A DNA stretch of 36,709 bases, taken from DATAQC01 sp046263055. Its GTDB lineage: Bacteria; Actinomycetota; Acidimicrobiia; Acidimicrobiales; AC-14. The notes under the pieces are model-generated. The model was given only the letters and a program-made list of their open reading frames with translations, was not told the origin of the DNA and searched no databases. Each line of letters begins with the position of its first letter. The first letter of the stretch is position 1. A program made the translations under genes and the position numbers. The stretch is from assembly GCA_046263055.1 (NCBI GenBank), contig JBHELO010000132.1, positions 1-36,709 of the forward strand. Reading direction: 5' to 3'. Positions 16,656-24,403 of the stretch are shown piece after piece.

Positions 16656-17150
16656 CTACCAGTCCTCGGTGCCGGGCCCGCCCTTGAAGGGCCCGACCAC
16701 CTCGGACGTGATCCAGCCGCCGTAGAAGCCGCCGGGCTGGGCCTCCACGTAGTCGCCGTCCACCAGGCACACCTCCATGCGCCCCGGGTAGAACGACACG
16801 TAGCCGGCCATGGCCTCGTAGCCGGGCGACGGCTCGGCGTAGGTCCACGCCGCGTCGGTGGCCGTCTGGCCCTTCATGTGGGCGCTGAAGTAGGTGGCCA
16901 GGCCCTTGAACTCGCAGAACGACGTGCGACCGGTGGGAGTGAGCACACCGGGCACGATGCTGTCGGCCGGGAGGTAGTACACGGGCGGGTGGCTGGTCTC
17001 CAGCACACGCATGGGCTCCAGGGTCAGGGCGATGGTCTCCCCGCCGAGGATGACCTCCACCTGGCGGCGGACGGCCTCCAGGCGAGGGGGCCGGGGGTAG
17101 TCCCACACGGACTCCTGCCCGGGCCTGGGGACGACGGGCTCGGGTCTCAT
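16656..17150 (-). CDS. DUF427 domain protein
   Basis: 164 residues that match the DUF427 family, small soluble beta-rich proteins widespread in Actinobacteria and fungi with no settled function. Seen here: VRRQVEVILGGETIALT, MRVLETSHPPVYYLPADSI, TGRTSFCEFKGLATYFSA, TYAEPSPGYEAMAGYVSFYPGR in two parts, then VCLVDGDYV and PGGFYGGWITSEVVGPFKG. The His-Pro-Pro-Val-Tyr-Tyr and Cys-Glu-Phe-Lys-Gly stretches are the family's hallmarks. It converges on the NIL gene with a 16-bp gap and diverges from the next gene by 30 bp. The start is ATG 17150. Confidence 0.85.
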   Translation of the reverse strand: MRPEPVVPRPGQESVWDYPRPPRLEAVRRQVEVILGGETIALTLEPMRVLETSHPPVYYLPADSIVPGVLTPTGRTSFCEFKGLATYFSAHMKGQTATDAAWTYAEPSPGYEAMAGYVSFYPGRMEVCLVDGDYVEAQPGGFYGGWITSEVVGPFKGGPGTEDW

Positions 17151-17180
17151 GGCGCCACCGCGGCGGGCGGATGCGGGAGC

Positions 17181-17696
17181 ATGGAGGCTGTGGCCAGCGC
17201 GAACGGGATCGGCGTGCACACCGGGGGCGAAGGGCAGGAGGACGACGGCATCGGTGTGGACGAGCATGCCACGGTGCTGGCCGACGTCATCGACAGCGCG
17301 CTGGCCGGCTGGGTCGAGCGCTCGGTGGCCCGCCGCCTGCCCGTCGCCCCACCAGAGGTGACGGCGGCGGCCGCCGCCGCCGGGGCGCGGGCGCGGGCCG
17401 AGGTGGGGCCGCGCGTCCGGGCCCTGCTGGCGGCCGACGTCGACCAGCAGCGCACCACGCCCCTCGCCATCCTGCGCTCGGCGGTGACCTATGCCACCGA
17501 CGTCCTGGCCGACGCCGGCGTCCCGCCGGTGGCCCGCGACGAGGTGCAGCAACGCCTCTTCCCGGCCGATGTCTACGACCTGGCCCCCGCCTCGTTCGCC
17601 GACGTTGACCCGTCGCTGGCCGACCCGGGGCTGGCATGGGGCGCGGCCAAGGCGTGGGTCTCCCGCCGGCGCCACGCTCGCCGGGAGGCGCCGTGA
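17181..17696 (+). CDS. Conserved-looking unknown protein
   Basis: 171 residues, mostly helical. The first 30 are acidic and Gly-rich, then VLADVIDSALAGWVERSVARRL, an alanine-rich helix, ILRSAVTYATDVLADAGVPP, and a C-terminal RLFPADVYDLAPASFADVDP stretch ending with a basic SRRRHARR tail. No membrane segment or catalytic motif is visible and I recognise no family. ATG 17181 has GGGAG close upstream. The stop overlaps the GTG of the next small gene (GTGA), so the two are coupled and may form a pair. Confidence 0.72.
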   Translation: MEAVASANGIGVHTGGEGQEDDGIGVDEHATVLADVIDSALAGWVERSVARRLPVAPPEVTAAAAAAGARARAEVGPRVRALLAADVDQQRTTPLAILRSAVTYATDVLADAGVPPVARDEVQQRLFPADVYDLAPASFADVDPSLADPGLAWGAAKAWVSRRRHARREAP

Positions 17697-17998
17697 CCCG
17701 GGTCGTGGCCTACGCGCCCGACCTCATGGACCGGTCCCGGATCTCGGCCGGCCCCGCCGACGTGACCTTCGTGGCCACTCCCGGGGCCCTGGCCAATGCG
17801 AGCGCGGGAGCCGACCTTGTCGTCGTCGACCTCACCCGGCCCGGCGTGCTGGACGTGGTGCCGGCCCTCGGCCCCCCGGTGATCGGCTTCGCCAACCACA
17901 CCGAGCGGGCGCTGATGGAGTCGGCTGTTGCCGCCGGGTGCCGGACGGTCCTGGCCCGCTCGGCCTTCTTCTCCCGCCTCGGGGACCTGCTGGCCTGA
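17693..17998 (+). CDS. Small receiver-like (flavodoxin-fold) protein
   Basis: 101 residues with an alternating beta/alpha pattern. VVAYAPDLMDRSRI opens, VTFVATP follows, then VVVDLTRPGVLDVV (an Asp where receivers carry the phospho-acceptor), PPVIGFANHTER, and AGCRTVLARSAFFSRL in place of the usual conserved lysine loop. It resembles a degenerate response-regulator receiver, so it may bind a partner rather than be phosphorylated. GTG 17693 overlaps the previous gene's stop, which fixes the start. It is probably the working partner of that unknown protein. Confidence 0.7.
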   Translation: MTRVVAYAPDLMDRSRISAGPADVTFVATPGALANASAGADLVVVDLTRPGVLDVVPALGPPVIGFANHTERALMESAVAAGCRTVLARSAFFSRLGDLLA

Positions 17999-18055
17999 GG
18001 GGCCGGCCGCCGCAGGCCGATGCGCGCCGGCGGAGTCGGCCGGACCGCGGGCCGG

Positions 18056-18061
18056 TAGCGT
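18056..18061 (+). promoter_or_regulatory. -10-like TAGCGT for the NUDIX gene
   Basis: CCGGTAGCGTCGG lies 10 nt before the ATG at 18072. It is the same 13-base string as in front of the PAC2 gene. A GGAGG also fits in the gap, so either a leaderless or a very short leader message is possible. Confidence 0.45.
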
Positions 18062-18071
18062 CGGAGGGGCC

Positions 18072-18776
18072 ATGAGCGAGCGGGGCCCCGACCCGGCGGC
18101 TGCCAGCGTCCACGACCTCCTGCGGTGGAGCGAGGCCCTGGCCGGCATCGCCCGTACCGGCCTGGGGTTCACCGCCAGCCTGTACGAGCGGGAGCGCTTC
18201 GAGGAGATCCTGCGGGTGGCGGCAGACATGCAGGTGGCCGCCGGCCTGGCCGCCGGGCCCGAGGTGGTAGTGCAGGAGTGGCTGCGGCGGGTGGGCGAGG
18301 GGGTGGCCGGCTACGTGACGCCCAAGGTGGCGGTGGGTGCCATCGTCGGCAACGAGCGCAACGAGATCCTGCTGGTGCAACGGGGTGATTCAGGCGCCTG
18401 GCTCTACCCCACGGGGTGGGCCGACGTGGGCTATTCGGCTTCGGAGGTGGCGGTGAAGGAGGTGGCCGAGGAGACGGGGATGGACGTGGAGCCGGTGCGC
18501 CTCATCGCCGTGCTCGACGGCCTGCGGTTGGGCTTCACCCGCATCCCCCTCTACTCGTTGGTGTTCCATTGCCGCCTGCTCGGGGGGTCCCTGGCCGGCC
18601 ACCCGCTGGAATGCCGGGACGTGGGCTGGTTCGCCGAGGACGCCATGCCCGAGCCCCTGGCGGGCGCCGGTCGCTGGCAGCTCCAGGCCTTCCGGGCCAT
18701 CCGCGGCGAGCCGGTGGACGTGCTGTTCGACGCCCCCCGCCACCCTCCCTGGCGGGAGGTGGCCCCGGGGCGGTAA
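18072..18776 (+). CDS. NUDIX hydrolase with helical N-terminal domain
   Basis: 234 residues. The first about 80 form a helical region (LLRWSEALAGIARTGLGF, YERERFEEILRVAADM) like that of YjhB-type NUDIX proteins, which cleave ADP-ribose or other nucleoside diphosphates. The NUDIX fold follows: VAVGAIVGNERNEILLVQRG, then the box GYSASEVAVKEVAEETGM. The REUxEE core is present as KEVAEE, so the metal ligands are kept, but the first Glu of the box is Tyr and the Arg is Lys. Activity is likely; the substrate is unknown. GGAGG sits before ATG 18072. Confidence 0.87.
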   Translation: MSERGPDPAAASVHDLLRWSEALAGIARTGLGFTASLYERERFEEILRVAADMQVAAGLAAGPEVVVQEWLRRVGEGVAGYVTPKVAVGAIVGNERNEILLVQRGDSGAWLYPTGWADVGYSASEVAVKEVAEETGMDVEPVRLIAVLDGLRLGFTRIPLYSLVFHCRLLGGSLAGHPLECRDVGWFAEDAMPEPLAGAGRWQLQAFRAIRGEPVDVLFDAPRHPPWREVAPGR

Positions 18777-18787
18777 CCAGGGCGGGC

Positions 18788-18793
18788 TAGGTT
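18788..18793 (+). promoter_or_regulatory. -10-like TAGGTT for the NTF2-like gene
   Basis: GCTAGGTTCGG lies 34 nt before the GTG at 18828, leaving a leader that contains the strong GAGAGGAGG site. A weaker member of the recurring motif. Confidence 0.33.
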
Positions 18794-18827
18794 CGGTCCC
18801 CGGGGCGGCAGCCGAGAGGAGGTCCCC

Positions 18828-20234
18828 GTGCGCCTGGCCAAGCGAAGGAGGGTCGGCCCGAGTGACCCCATGTCGGTGGTCACCCGGTTCCTGGACGCCG
18901 CCAACCACCACGACTCCGACGCGCTGTACGCCGCCGTCCACCCCGAATTCGAGAGCTTCCAGCCCCTCCACCCGGCCCGCGACTTTCGGGGCCCGGGCCA
19001 GCTGGTCAGCAACTGGAAAGCCATCTTCGAGGCGGAGCCCGGCTTCCGCCTCACCGTGCTGCGGGCGTCCACCACCGGCAACACCGTGTGGGTCGAGGTG
19101 CACGGCGCCGGGGCGTCGGCCGAGGCGGCCGGGATCTTCATCGTCGGCGTCGAGAACGGGCGCATCCGCTGGATCCGCGTCTACAGCGACCTGGTCCAGC
19201 CGCTCCCCGAGGCGCCGGCGGTGGACGCCCCCGCCGGCCCGTCGGCCGAGCCGGCGCCCGACCACCCGTCCGCCCTGGCCGCCGTCGCCGGCTCCGATGC
19301 CGGCGACTCGCTCCGCCTGGTGGCCGCCCCGGAGGCAGATGGGCCGGACGACGGCGCCGACCGCCGGTGGGCGGGGAGCGAGGAGCCTCCCGCTCTGCGG
19401 CTGGTGGCGCCCGAGGACGCGGGCCCCGATGACGGCCCCACGAGCGACGAGGCCGAGCCCCCCGGGGGCCTCCACCTGGTGACTCCCGGCGACGGCGGCC
19501 AGGTGGCGGACGACGACGGGGGCGAGCCGACCCAGGCGGTGGAGTTCCTGGTGGGCGGCCCGCCGGCCGACGACGTGCCGTCAACCTGGAGCCGCCCGGC
19601 CTCCGTTTCCGCCGGCACGCCCGAGGCGGCACCTGGCGAGGCCTGGCCGTCGGCGGGCCCGACGGACGAGGGCGACGTGGCACCCGGGAAGGAGTGGTTG
19701 GCGGCCGACCTGTCGTCGGCAGCCACGTCTGCGGCAGGGAGCGGGGCCGAGCACGATGCCGGTGCGTGGTCGACGGACGTGGCCGCCGGCGAAAACGACC
19801 CGACGGCGGACGACCCCGGCGACGGTGCGGCCGGCGATGTACCTCCGGCGGAGCTCGGCGAGGCCTCCGCCGATGGCGGGCCCGACGGCCTGGTGGTGGC
19901 CGGCGTGGACACCGATGGTGGGGCCGGCGGCGGCGATGTGGTGGACGAGCTAGAGGCCGACCCGTCCCGAGACGTCGGCGCAACGGGCGACGACGAGGGT
20001 GGGAGCGGGGCGGCGGAGGTCGACGAGGGTGGGAGCGGGGCAACGGGCGACGACGAGGGTGGGGGCGGGGCGGCGGAGGACGACGAGGGTGCGGGCGGTG
20101 GCGACGGCATCGGAGGTGTGGACGGCATCGGCGGTGTGGACGGCGGCGAGGACGCGAAGGGTTTCGGCGCCGAGGGTGCTGAGCACTCGGGGGGATGGCA
20201 CCCGTTCCGGCGGCGCAAGGGCGTCCGCCGCTGA
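18828..20234 (+). CDS. NTF2/SnoaL-like domain with long acidic tail
   Basis: 468 residues. Residues about 15-122 form a SnoaL-like NTF2 fold (VVTRFLDAANHHDSDALYAA, FRGPGQLVSNWKAIF, GRIRWIRVYSDLV), a cone-shaped domain that may bind a small ligand or only dimerise. Residues about 125-455 are almost purely Asp, Glu, Gly, Ala and Pro and have no predicted fold. They include three recurrences of a (L)RLVA/HLV-type motif (SLRLVAAPE, ALRLVAPED, LHLVTPGD) and DNA-level tandem repeats near the end. The protein ends with a basic HPFRRRKGVRR. No signal peptide or membrane helix is visible, so it is cytosolic. Start GTG 18828 behind GAGAGGAGG. Function unknown. Confidence 0.8.
   Translation: MRLAKRRRVGPSDPMSVVTRFLDAANHHDSDALYAAVHPEFESFQPLHPARDFRGPGQLVSNWKAIFEAEPGFRLTVLRASTTGNTVWVEVHGAGASAEAAGIFIVGVENGRIRWIRVYSDLVQPLPEAPAVDAPAGPSAEPAPDHPSALAAVAGSDAGDSLRLVAAPEADGPDDGADRRWAGSEEPPALRLVAPEDAGPDDGPTSDEAEPPGGLHLVTPGDGGQVADDDGGEPTQAVEFLVGGPPADDVPSTWSRPASVSAGTPEAAPGEAWPSAGPTDEGDVAPGKEWLAADLSSAATSAAGSGAEHDAGAWSTDVAAGENDPTADDPGDGAAGDVPPAELGEASADGGPDGLVVAGVDTDGGAGGGDVVDELEADPSRDVGATGDDEGGSGAAEVDEGGSGATGDDEGGGGAAEDDEGAGGGDGIGGVDGIGGVDGGEDAKGFGAEGAEHSGGWHPFRRRKGVRR
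19992..20081 (+). repeat. 30-bp tandem repeat in the acidic tail
   Basis: Three consecutive 30-bp units starting at 19992, 20022 and 20052. Each opens with GACGAGGGTGGG and ends in either GCGGAGG(T/A)C or ACGGGCGAC, with partial units on both sides. They encode Asp-Glu-Gly-Gly-x-Gly-Ala blocks in frame. The unit length keeps the frame, so copy number can vary between strains without breaking the gene. Confidence 0.9.
20103..20138 (+). repeat. 18-bp tandem repeat, two copies
   Basis: GACGGCATCGGAGGTGTG followed by the same unit with one base changed. It encodes Asp-Gly-Ile-Gly-Gly-Val twice. It lies just after the 30-bp array in the same gene and is a second slippage-prone segment. Confidence 0.85.
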
Positions 20235-20237
20235 CGG

Positions 20238-21821
20238 TCAGGGCCGGCCGGTGCCGGCCCTGCTCACACCGGTGTAGCGGTAGAAGCGCACGCCGCCGAG
20301 GGTGCCCACCAGGACGTACTGCCGGCTGACGCGCGACCAGATCTGGGTGCGGTCCAGGGGGTAGTACTGCGACCCCCGGATGCGGGCGCCGGTGGTGTCC
20401 ACGATGAGCGCGGCGGGGTGGGCCTGGAGGTCCTGGTCGAGCAGGGCCCAGCCTCCGGGGAGCCCGTCGGACGGTTGCTCGGTGCCCGCCGGCCGGCCGC
20501 CGGTGTGCCCGGTGAGAAAGCCGGTGTGGATGAACCGGGTGGCCGGTTCGCGGTCCGAGGCCCAGTAGATCTCGGGGAACTCGCCCCACACGAACACGGT
20601 GTCGGTGGGAGCCGTCAAGCGGCGCACCTGGGCGGCCACCGCGCCGTAGGGCAGCAGTCCCCGCTCGTCGGCGGGCAGGAACGCCACCGCGCACATGACG
20701 GCCGCCGACACGGCCGTGAAGCCGACGGCCAGCCGGCGGGCGGCGGGTGCCAGGCCGGGCAGCACGCCCGCCCCCAGCAGGGCGAGGGGCGGCAGGAGCT
20801 GGAGGTAGTAGTGGCCGAAGAAGCGCAGGCCGACGAGCACGCCGAAGGCCGAGCCGGCCAGCCACAGCCATTGGTCGGTGGTAGCCGTGCGCCGGCGGGC
20901 GGCCCACGCGGCCAGTCCCACCAGGGCGAGGTTGATGCCGATGAAGGCCCAGGTCATACCCATGGCCCGCCCGAGGGTGGCGCCCACCGATCCCCGCAGG
21001 GCCAGGTAGCCGCCGTTGCCGGTGACCGTCCAGAGCAGGAACTGCGACGGCCCGAAGGCCAGAGCGGTGGCGGCGATGACCGCCCCGCCGGCCAGCGCCG
21101 CCCGCACCGCCGGGCGCCAGCCGCCGCCCTGCCACAGGAGCCAGGCCACCGGGAGGGCGGTCGCGGCCGCCGTCTGCTTGCACAGGCAGGCCACCGCCAA
21201 CCACAGGCCGGCCTGCACGGCCCGGTGGCGCGACGCGGCCACGACCGCCGCGGTCATGGGCAGGAGCATGAACAGCTCGAAGCCGGCGGCCTGGGTGTCG
21301 GCCGGGAAGAAGGCCACCGTGCCGAGCAGGAACAGGAGGGCGGCCCCCCAGGCGGCGCGCCGGCTGCGGTAGCGCCGGGCCGCCTCGGCGGCCAGCAAGG
21401 CGGCGGTGGCAGCCAGCACCAGGGCGCCCAGGGCCCGCACCGGGCGCAGGTCGCGGGTGCCGGTGAGGCGGGCGACGGCCGCGTACACGTAGGGGACGGC
21501 GGGCGGCTTGCGGTCGGCCGTCTCGTGGTAGAGGCGACCCCCCCGGTCGATGACCATGGCCATGGTGGCCAGGCTGGCCTCGTCGGAGTTGAAGAGGTGG
21601 ACGAGCAGCCCGGGCAGGTGGACGAGCAAGGAGAGGGCCACCGCCACCGCCACCAGCCCCGCCCACCACCGCCGGTGCCCGGCGCTGCCGGGGGCGGGCG
21701 GGCGGTCGGCCAGTGCGGTGGTGACGGCGTCGTCGGTGACCACGGCGTCGTCGGTGGTGGCGGCCGCAGCGTGGTCACCCGGCTGCAAAACCACCTCCGC
21801 CTGGTCGCCGGGCGCGGTCAC
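20238..21821 (-). CDS. GT39/ArnT-like membrane glycosyltransferase
   Basis: 527 residues. A 50-residue cytosolic start is followed by about nine to eleven membrane helices and a C-terminal soluble part (about 400-527). The loop after the first helix carries FNSDEASLA, the acidic motif of PMT_2/GT39 enzymes, which move sugars from polyprenyl-phosphate carriers to targets outside the membrane. ADRKPPAVPYVYA and FGHYYLQLLPPLALL are also typical. The sugar and acceptor are unknown. Its GTG start overlaps the TGA of the upstream membrane gene, so both are co-translated. Its stop lies three bases from the end of the NTF2-like gene, convergent. Confidence 0.82.
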   Translation of the reverse strand: MTAPGDQAEVVLQPGDHAAAATTDDAVVTDDAVTTALADRPPAPGSAGHRRWWAGLVAVAVALSLLVHLPGLLVHLFNSDEASLATMAMVIDRGGRLYHETADRKPPAVPYVYAAVARLTGTRDLRPVRALGALVLAATAALLAAEAARRYRSRRAAWGAALLFLLGTVAFFPADTQAAGFELFMLLPMTAAVVAASRHRAVQAGLWLAVACLCKQTAAATALPVAWLLWQGGGWRPAVRAALAGGAVIAATALAFGPSQFLLWTVTGNGGYLALRGSVGATLGRAMGMTWAFIGINLALVGLAAWAARRRTATTDQWLWLAGSAFGVLVGLRFFGHYYLQLLPPLALLGAGVLPGLAPAARRLAVGFTAVSAAVMCAVAFLPADERGLLPYGAVAAQVRRLTAPTDTVFVWGEFPEIYWASDREPATRFIHTGFLTGHTGGRPAGTEQPSDGLPGGWALLDQDLQAHPAALIVDTTGARIRGSQYYPLDRTQIWSRVSRQYVLVGTLGGVRFYRYTGVSRAGTGRP

Positions 21822-23707
21822 CGCCGTACCGCCCCGGTGACGTCGACCGCCCCCGTGCTGTCGACTGCCCCGGTGCCGTCGACCGTCCCGGCCTCACCGG
21901 CCAGCAGCAGCAGGGCGGGCCAGCCCACGGCCACCACCGACGACGCCACGAGGAGCCCCGAGTCGTTCACCGCCGAGCCAACCGCGGCGGCCACGGCCAG
22001 GGCCAGGGCCATCGCCGACAGGGCCGGGCGGTGGCTCAGGCGTACCCGGGCCCCGGCCAGGCCGGCCAGGCCCAGGACGGCCACCAGGCTGAGAGGGTTG
22101 ACGACGGTGGCCAGGGCCCGCTGGGCCTTGCGCACGATCTCGCCGCCCAGGTCGCCGCCGGAAAGGACCTGGCCGAGGTGGGTGCGAGCGGCGGCGGGGC
22201 GGGACAGGTCCACGGCCGCGAAGGCGGCCAGCAGGAGCACCGTCGCCCCTGCCACGGCCAGGACCCAGCGGGCCGACGGTCGTCGCCGGTAGGCGGCCAG
22301 GGCGAGGGTGCCGTAGGTGGGCACGGCGGCCAGGGCGCCGCCCACGTCGGCGCCGAACGACGGGGCGCCCCCCACCACCAGACCGGCCCCGAGGGCGACG
22401 GCGCAGGCGGGGACGGCCCGTCGCTCCCACCGCTCCCACGCCAGGGCCACGGCCACGACGAGCCCCGCCAACAAGAACCCGGAGCCGATGTTGCCGACGC
22501 CGTAGAAGCGGCCGGCCACGACCGGCGAGTTGCCGAAGGGAGCGTCGATCTCCAGGCGACCGCCGAAGGCGGCGTCCACCCCCACCACGGCGGCCGCCAG
22601 GCCGGCCAGCGCCCCGACACCGAGCGCCGGGCGGCGGCGGGCCAGGGCGGCGGCGGCGGCGGCCAGGGCGGCGACCATTGCCCCGCCCACCACCAGCGCG
22701 CCGGCCAGCCCCCAACGCCACCAGGGGACGAGCATCACCAGGAAGCTGGCCGGCGGCACGGCCAGCAGCGGCCACGCCGCCGCCGGCCGGGCCCGCGGCC
22801 ATCGCATGGCCACCAGCGCGCCGACCGCGGTCATGGCCACGAAGAGGAGCACCAGCGGGGTGCGGTCCCGGTCGGCGGTGACCGTGCGCCGGTCACGGGC
22901 CACCACGGCGGCCACCGTGACCGGCCCCGACGGCCGTACCACCGACCCCCCGGCGCCGGCCGGCGGGGCGACCCCCAGGCGGGAGAGGAAGGTGGGCGCC
23001 ACGTCGGCCAGCGTGGCCAGGTGGGCCTGGCGGGTGGCGGGCGACGACAGGCCGGCGCGGCCCAGCCCGCACGCCGGCGAGGTGGCCATCACGCCGAGGT
23101 GACGGTCGGAGGCGGGCGACGAGACGCTGGCCACCACCACGCACACCGGCCCGGCGGCGTCCACCACCGACGTCAGGTCGGCGGCCGGCGCCGCCACCAC
23201 CACCGCCTCCGCTCCCCCGGCCAGGGCCAGCCGGACGCCGGCGGGACCGCCGGGTAGGACCCGGGGAACGGCGCCCCCGTGGTCGGCGGCCGCCGCCAGC
23301 GCCGCCGGGTCGTCGGCCACCAGGGCCCGGGGGCGACCGGCGGCGGCCAGGGCCTGGCCCAGGGACCCGAGGGTCCCGCCGTAGTGCAGGGACCGGTCGT
23401 AGGCCTGGAGGCGGCCCCAGTCCACCAGCCGGGCGCCCCCGTCACCCGCCGGCGCCACCGGGCCGAGGCCGCCACCGGGAGCGGCTGACCGCGCCGCCTT
23501 GCCCACCGTGAGATAGCCGTCGGCGGCGCCGCCCCGGGCGCGGGCCGACCGCACGGACAGGCTGGCCTTGGCCCACCCGTCGAGGACGGGGGGCGCTCCC
23601 GACCAGGCCAGGTCGGGAACCAGCACCAGCACGGCCGGCGGCCGGGCCGCCGCCTGACCGGAGCCACCGGGGCCGCTCAGTGCAGGTGCGGCCAAGACCC
23701 CCGCCAC
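21818..23707 (-). CDS. Alkaline-phosphatase-like multi-pass membrane protein, N-terminus frameshifted
   Basis: 629 residues from the first canonical start (GTG 23707), but that start sits inside a signal peptide. Upstream codons in this frame add a hydrophobic GALLALLTL stretch yet offer no ATG, GTG or TTG before a stop. The well-placed ATG at 23778 (7 nt behind TAGCGT) encodes a basic leader in another frame. One missing G in the run near 23731-23740 would join them. The N-terminal half (to about 290) looks like the outside domain of alkaline-phosphatase/sulfatase-like proteins (VLVLVPDLAW; LATLADVAPTFLSRLGV), but clear metal ligands are not obvious. The second half has about eight to ten membrane helices with GRFYGVGNIGSGF. 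It precedes and overlaps the GT39-like gene. Function unknown. Confidence 0.7.
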   Translation of the reverse strand: MAGVLAAPALSGPGGSGQAAARPPAVLVLVPDLAWSGAPPVLDGWAKASLSVRSARARGGAADGYLTVGKAARSAAPGGGLGPVAPAGDGGARLVDWGRLQAYDRSLHYGGTLGSLGQALAAAGRPRALVADDPAALAAAADHGGAVPRVLPGGPAGVRLALAGGAEAVVVAAPAADLTSVVDAAGPVCVVVASVSSPASDRHLGVMATSPACGLGRAGLSSPATRQAHLATLADVAPTFLSRLGVAPPAGAGGSVVRPSGPVTVAAVVARDRRTVTADRDRTPLVLLFVAMTAVGALVAMRWPRARPAAAWPLLAVPPASFLVMLVPWWRWGLAGALVVGGAMVAALAAAAAALARRRPALGVGALAGLAAAVVGVDAAFGGRLEIDAPFGNSPVVAGRFYGVGNIGSGFLLAGLVVAVALAWERWERRAVPACAVALGAGLVVGGAPSFGADVGGALAAVPTYGTLALAAYRRRPSARWVLAVAGATVLLLAAFAAVDLSRPAAARTHLGQVLSGGDLGGEIVRKAQRALATVVNPLSLVAVLGLAGLAGARVRLSHRPALSAMALALAVAAAVGSAVNDSGLLVASSVVAVGWPALLLLAGEAGTVDGTGAVDSTGAVDVTGAVRR

Positions 23708-23785
23708 GAGCGTCAGCAGGGCCAGCAGGGCCCCTCCCCGGCCGTCCCGCGAGGGGTACGACGAGGGGCCACCGTCATGGCCGGA

Positions 23786-23791
23786 ACGCTA
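23786..23791 (-). promoter_or_regulatory. -10-like TAGCGT for the membrane-protein operon
   Basis: GGCTAGCGTTCC on the minus strand ends 7 nt before the ATG at 23778. This marks ATG 23778, not the in-frame GTG 23707, as the natural start of the AlkP-like gene, and so supports the frameshift reading. Confidence 0.5.
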
Positions 23792-23827
23792 GCCCACGAC
23801 CCGGTGGGCCCCCTGGGCAGGCCACGT

Positions 23828-24316
23828 TCAGTGCGGCCCACCGCCGGCCGGCTCCAGCTGGGCCAGCAGGGCGGCCACGATCGACGTGCGGCCGCCGGTC
23901 CGCTCCCATTCGTCGCCGATGGCGGCGTGGTCGGCCAGGCCCGAGGCGTCGGGAGCCAGGCCGAGATCGGCGGCGCAGGCGGTGGCCAGGGGCGCCGGCT
24001 CGATCTCGTCGCCGTAGGCCGGGAAGGCCTCCAGGCCGTCCCAGAGGCGGTCGAGCGGCGCAGGGCCCGGCTCGCCCCGGGCCACGGCGTCGGCCGCCGC
24101 CTCGAACACCTCGTAGGTGCCCACCCCGTCGGGGCGGCGGTACCCCGCCACCGGGTGCAGCCGCCACTCCACGGTTGCCCCACCGGGCCCGTCCTCCCGC
24201 AGCCACACCTGGGCACCGTTGACGTAGGCGTCCACCGGCGGCCCGAATCTCTCGTCCAGCGCTACCACCACCTCGGCCCGGGCCCGCCAGACGCACGTCG
24301 GCACCAGCGCGGCCAC
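23828..24316 (-). CDS. Unknown small protein
   Basis: About 162 residues. GTG 24316 is chosen because it lies 8 nt behind a -10-like TAACGT; GTG 24304 is an alternative four codons on. The sequence opens AALVPTCVWRARAEVVVALD, then DERFGPPVDAYVNGAQVWL, a beta-like WRLHPVAGYRRPDGVGTYEV, and an acidic helical second half ending LLAQLEPAGGGPH. No signal peptide, membrane helix or known motif is evident. It looks like a soluble cytosolic protein. It is divergent from the M1-type peptidase gene. I do not recognise the family. Confidence 0.65.
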   Translation of the reverse strand: MAALVPTCVWRARAEVVVALDERFGPPVDAYVNGAQVWLREDGPGGATVEWRLHPVAGYRRPDGVGTYEVFEAAADAVARGEPGPAPLDRLWDGLEAFPAYGDEIEPAPLATACAADLGLAPDASGLADHAAIGDEWERTGGRTSIVAALLAQLEPAGGGPH

Positions 24317-24324
24317 GGCCGCCA

Positions 24325-24330
24325 ACGTTA
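24325..24330 (-). promoter_or_regulatory. -10-like TAACGT for the unknown gene
   Basis: TAACGT on the minus strand is followed by 8 nt and an in-frame GTG (24316). A leaderless start is suggested. No -35 box is seen. Confidence 0.42.
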
Positions 24331-24403
24331 GGCGGGCAGCCCCGGCAGCCCGGGCAGCCCGGCGCGCCGGAGCGCGGGGACGACGGGGCGAACGACTGCC
24401 ACC

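Noticed and set aside
19138..21669. An 843-codon minus-strand open frame over the acidic-tail gene and the GT39-like gene
   Set aside because: Arg/Pro-rich out-of-frame translation without motifs; the +1 and -3 frames carry the recognisable proteins.
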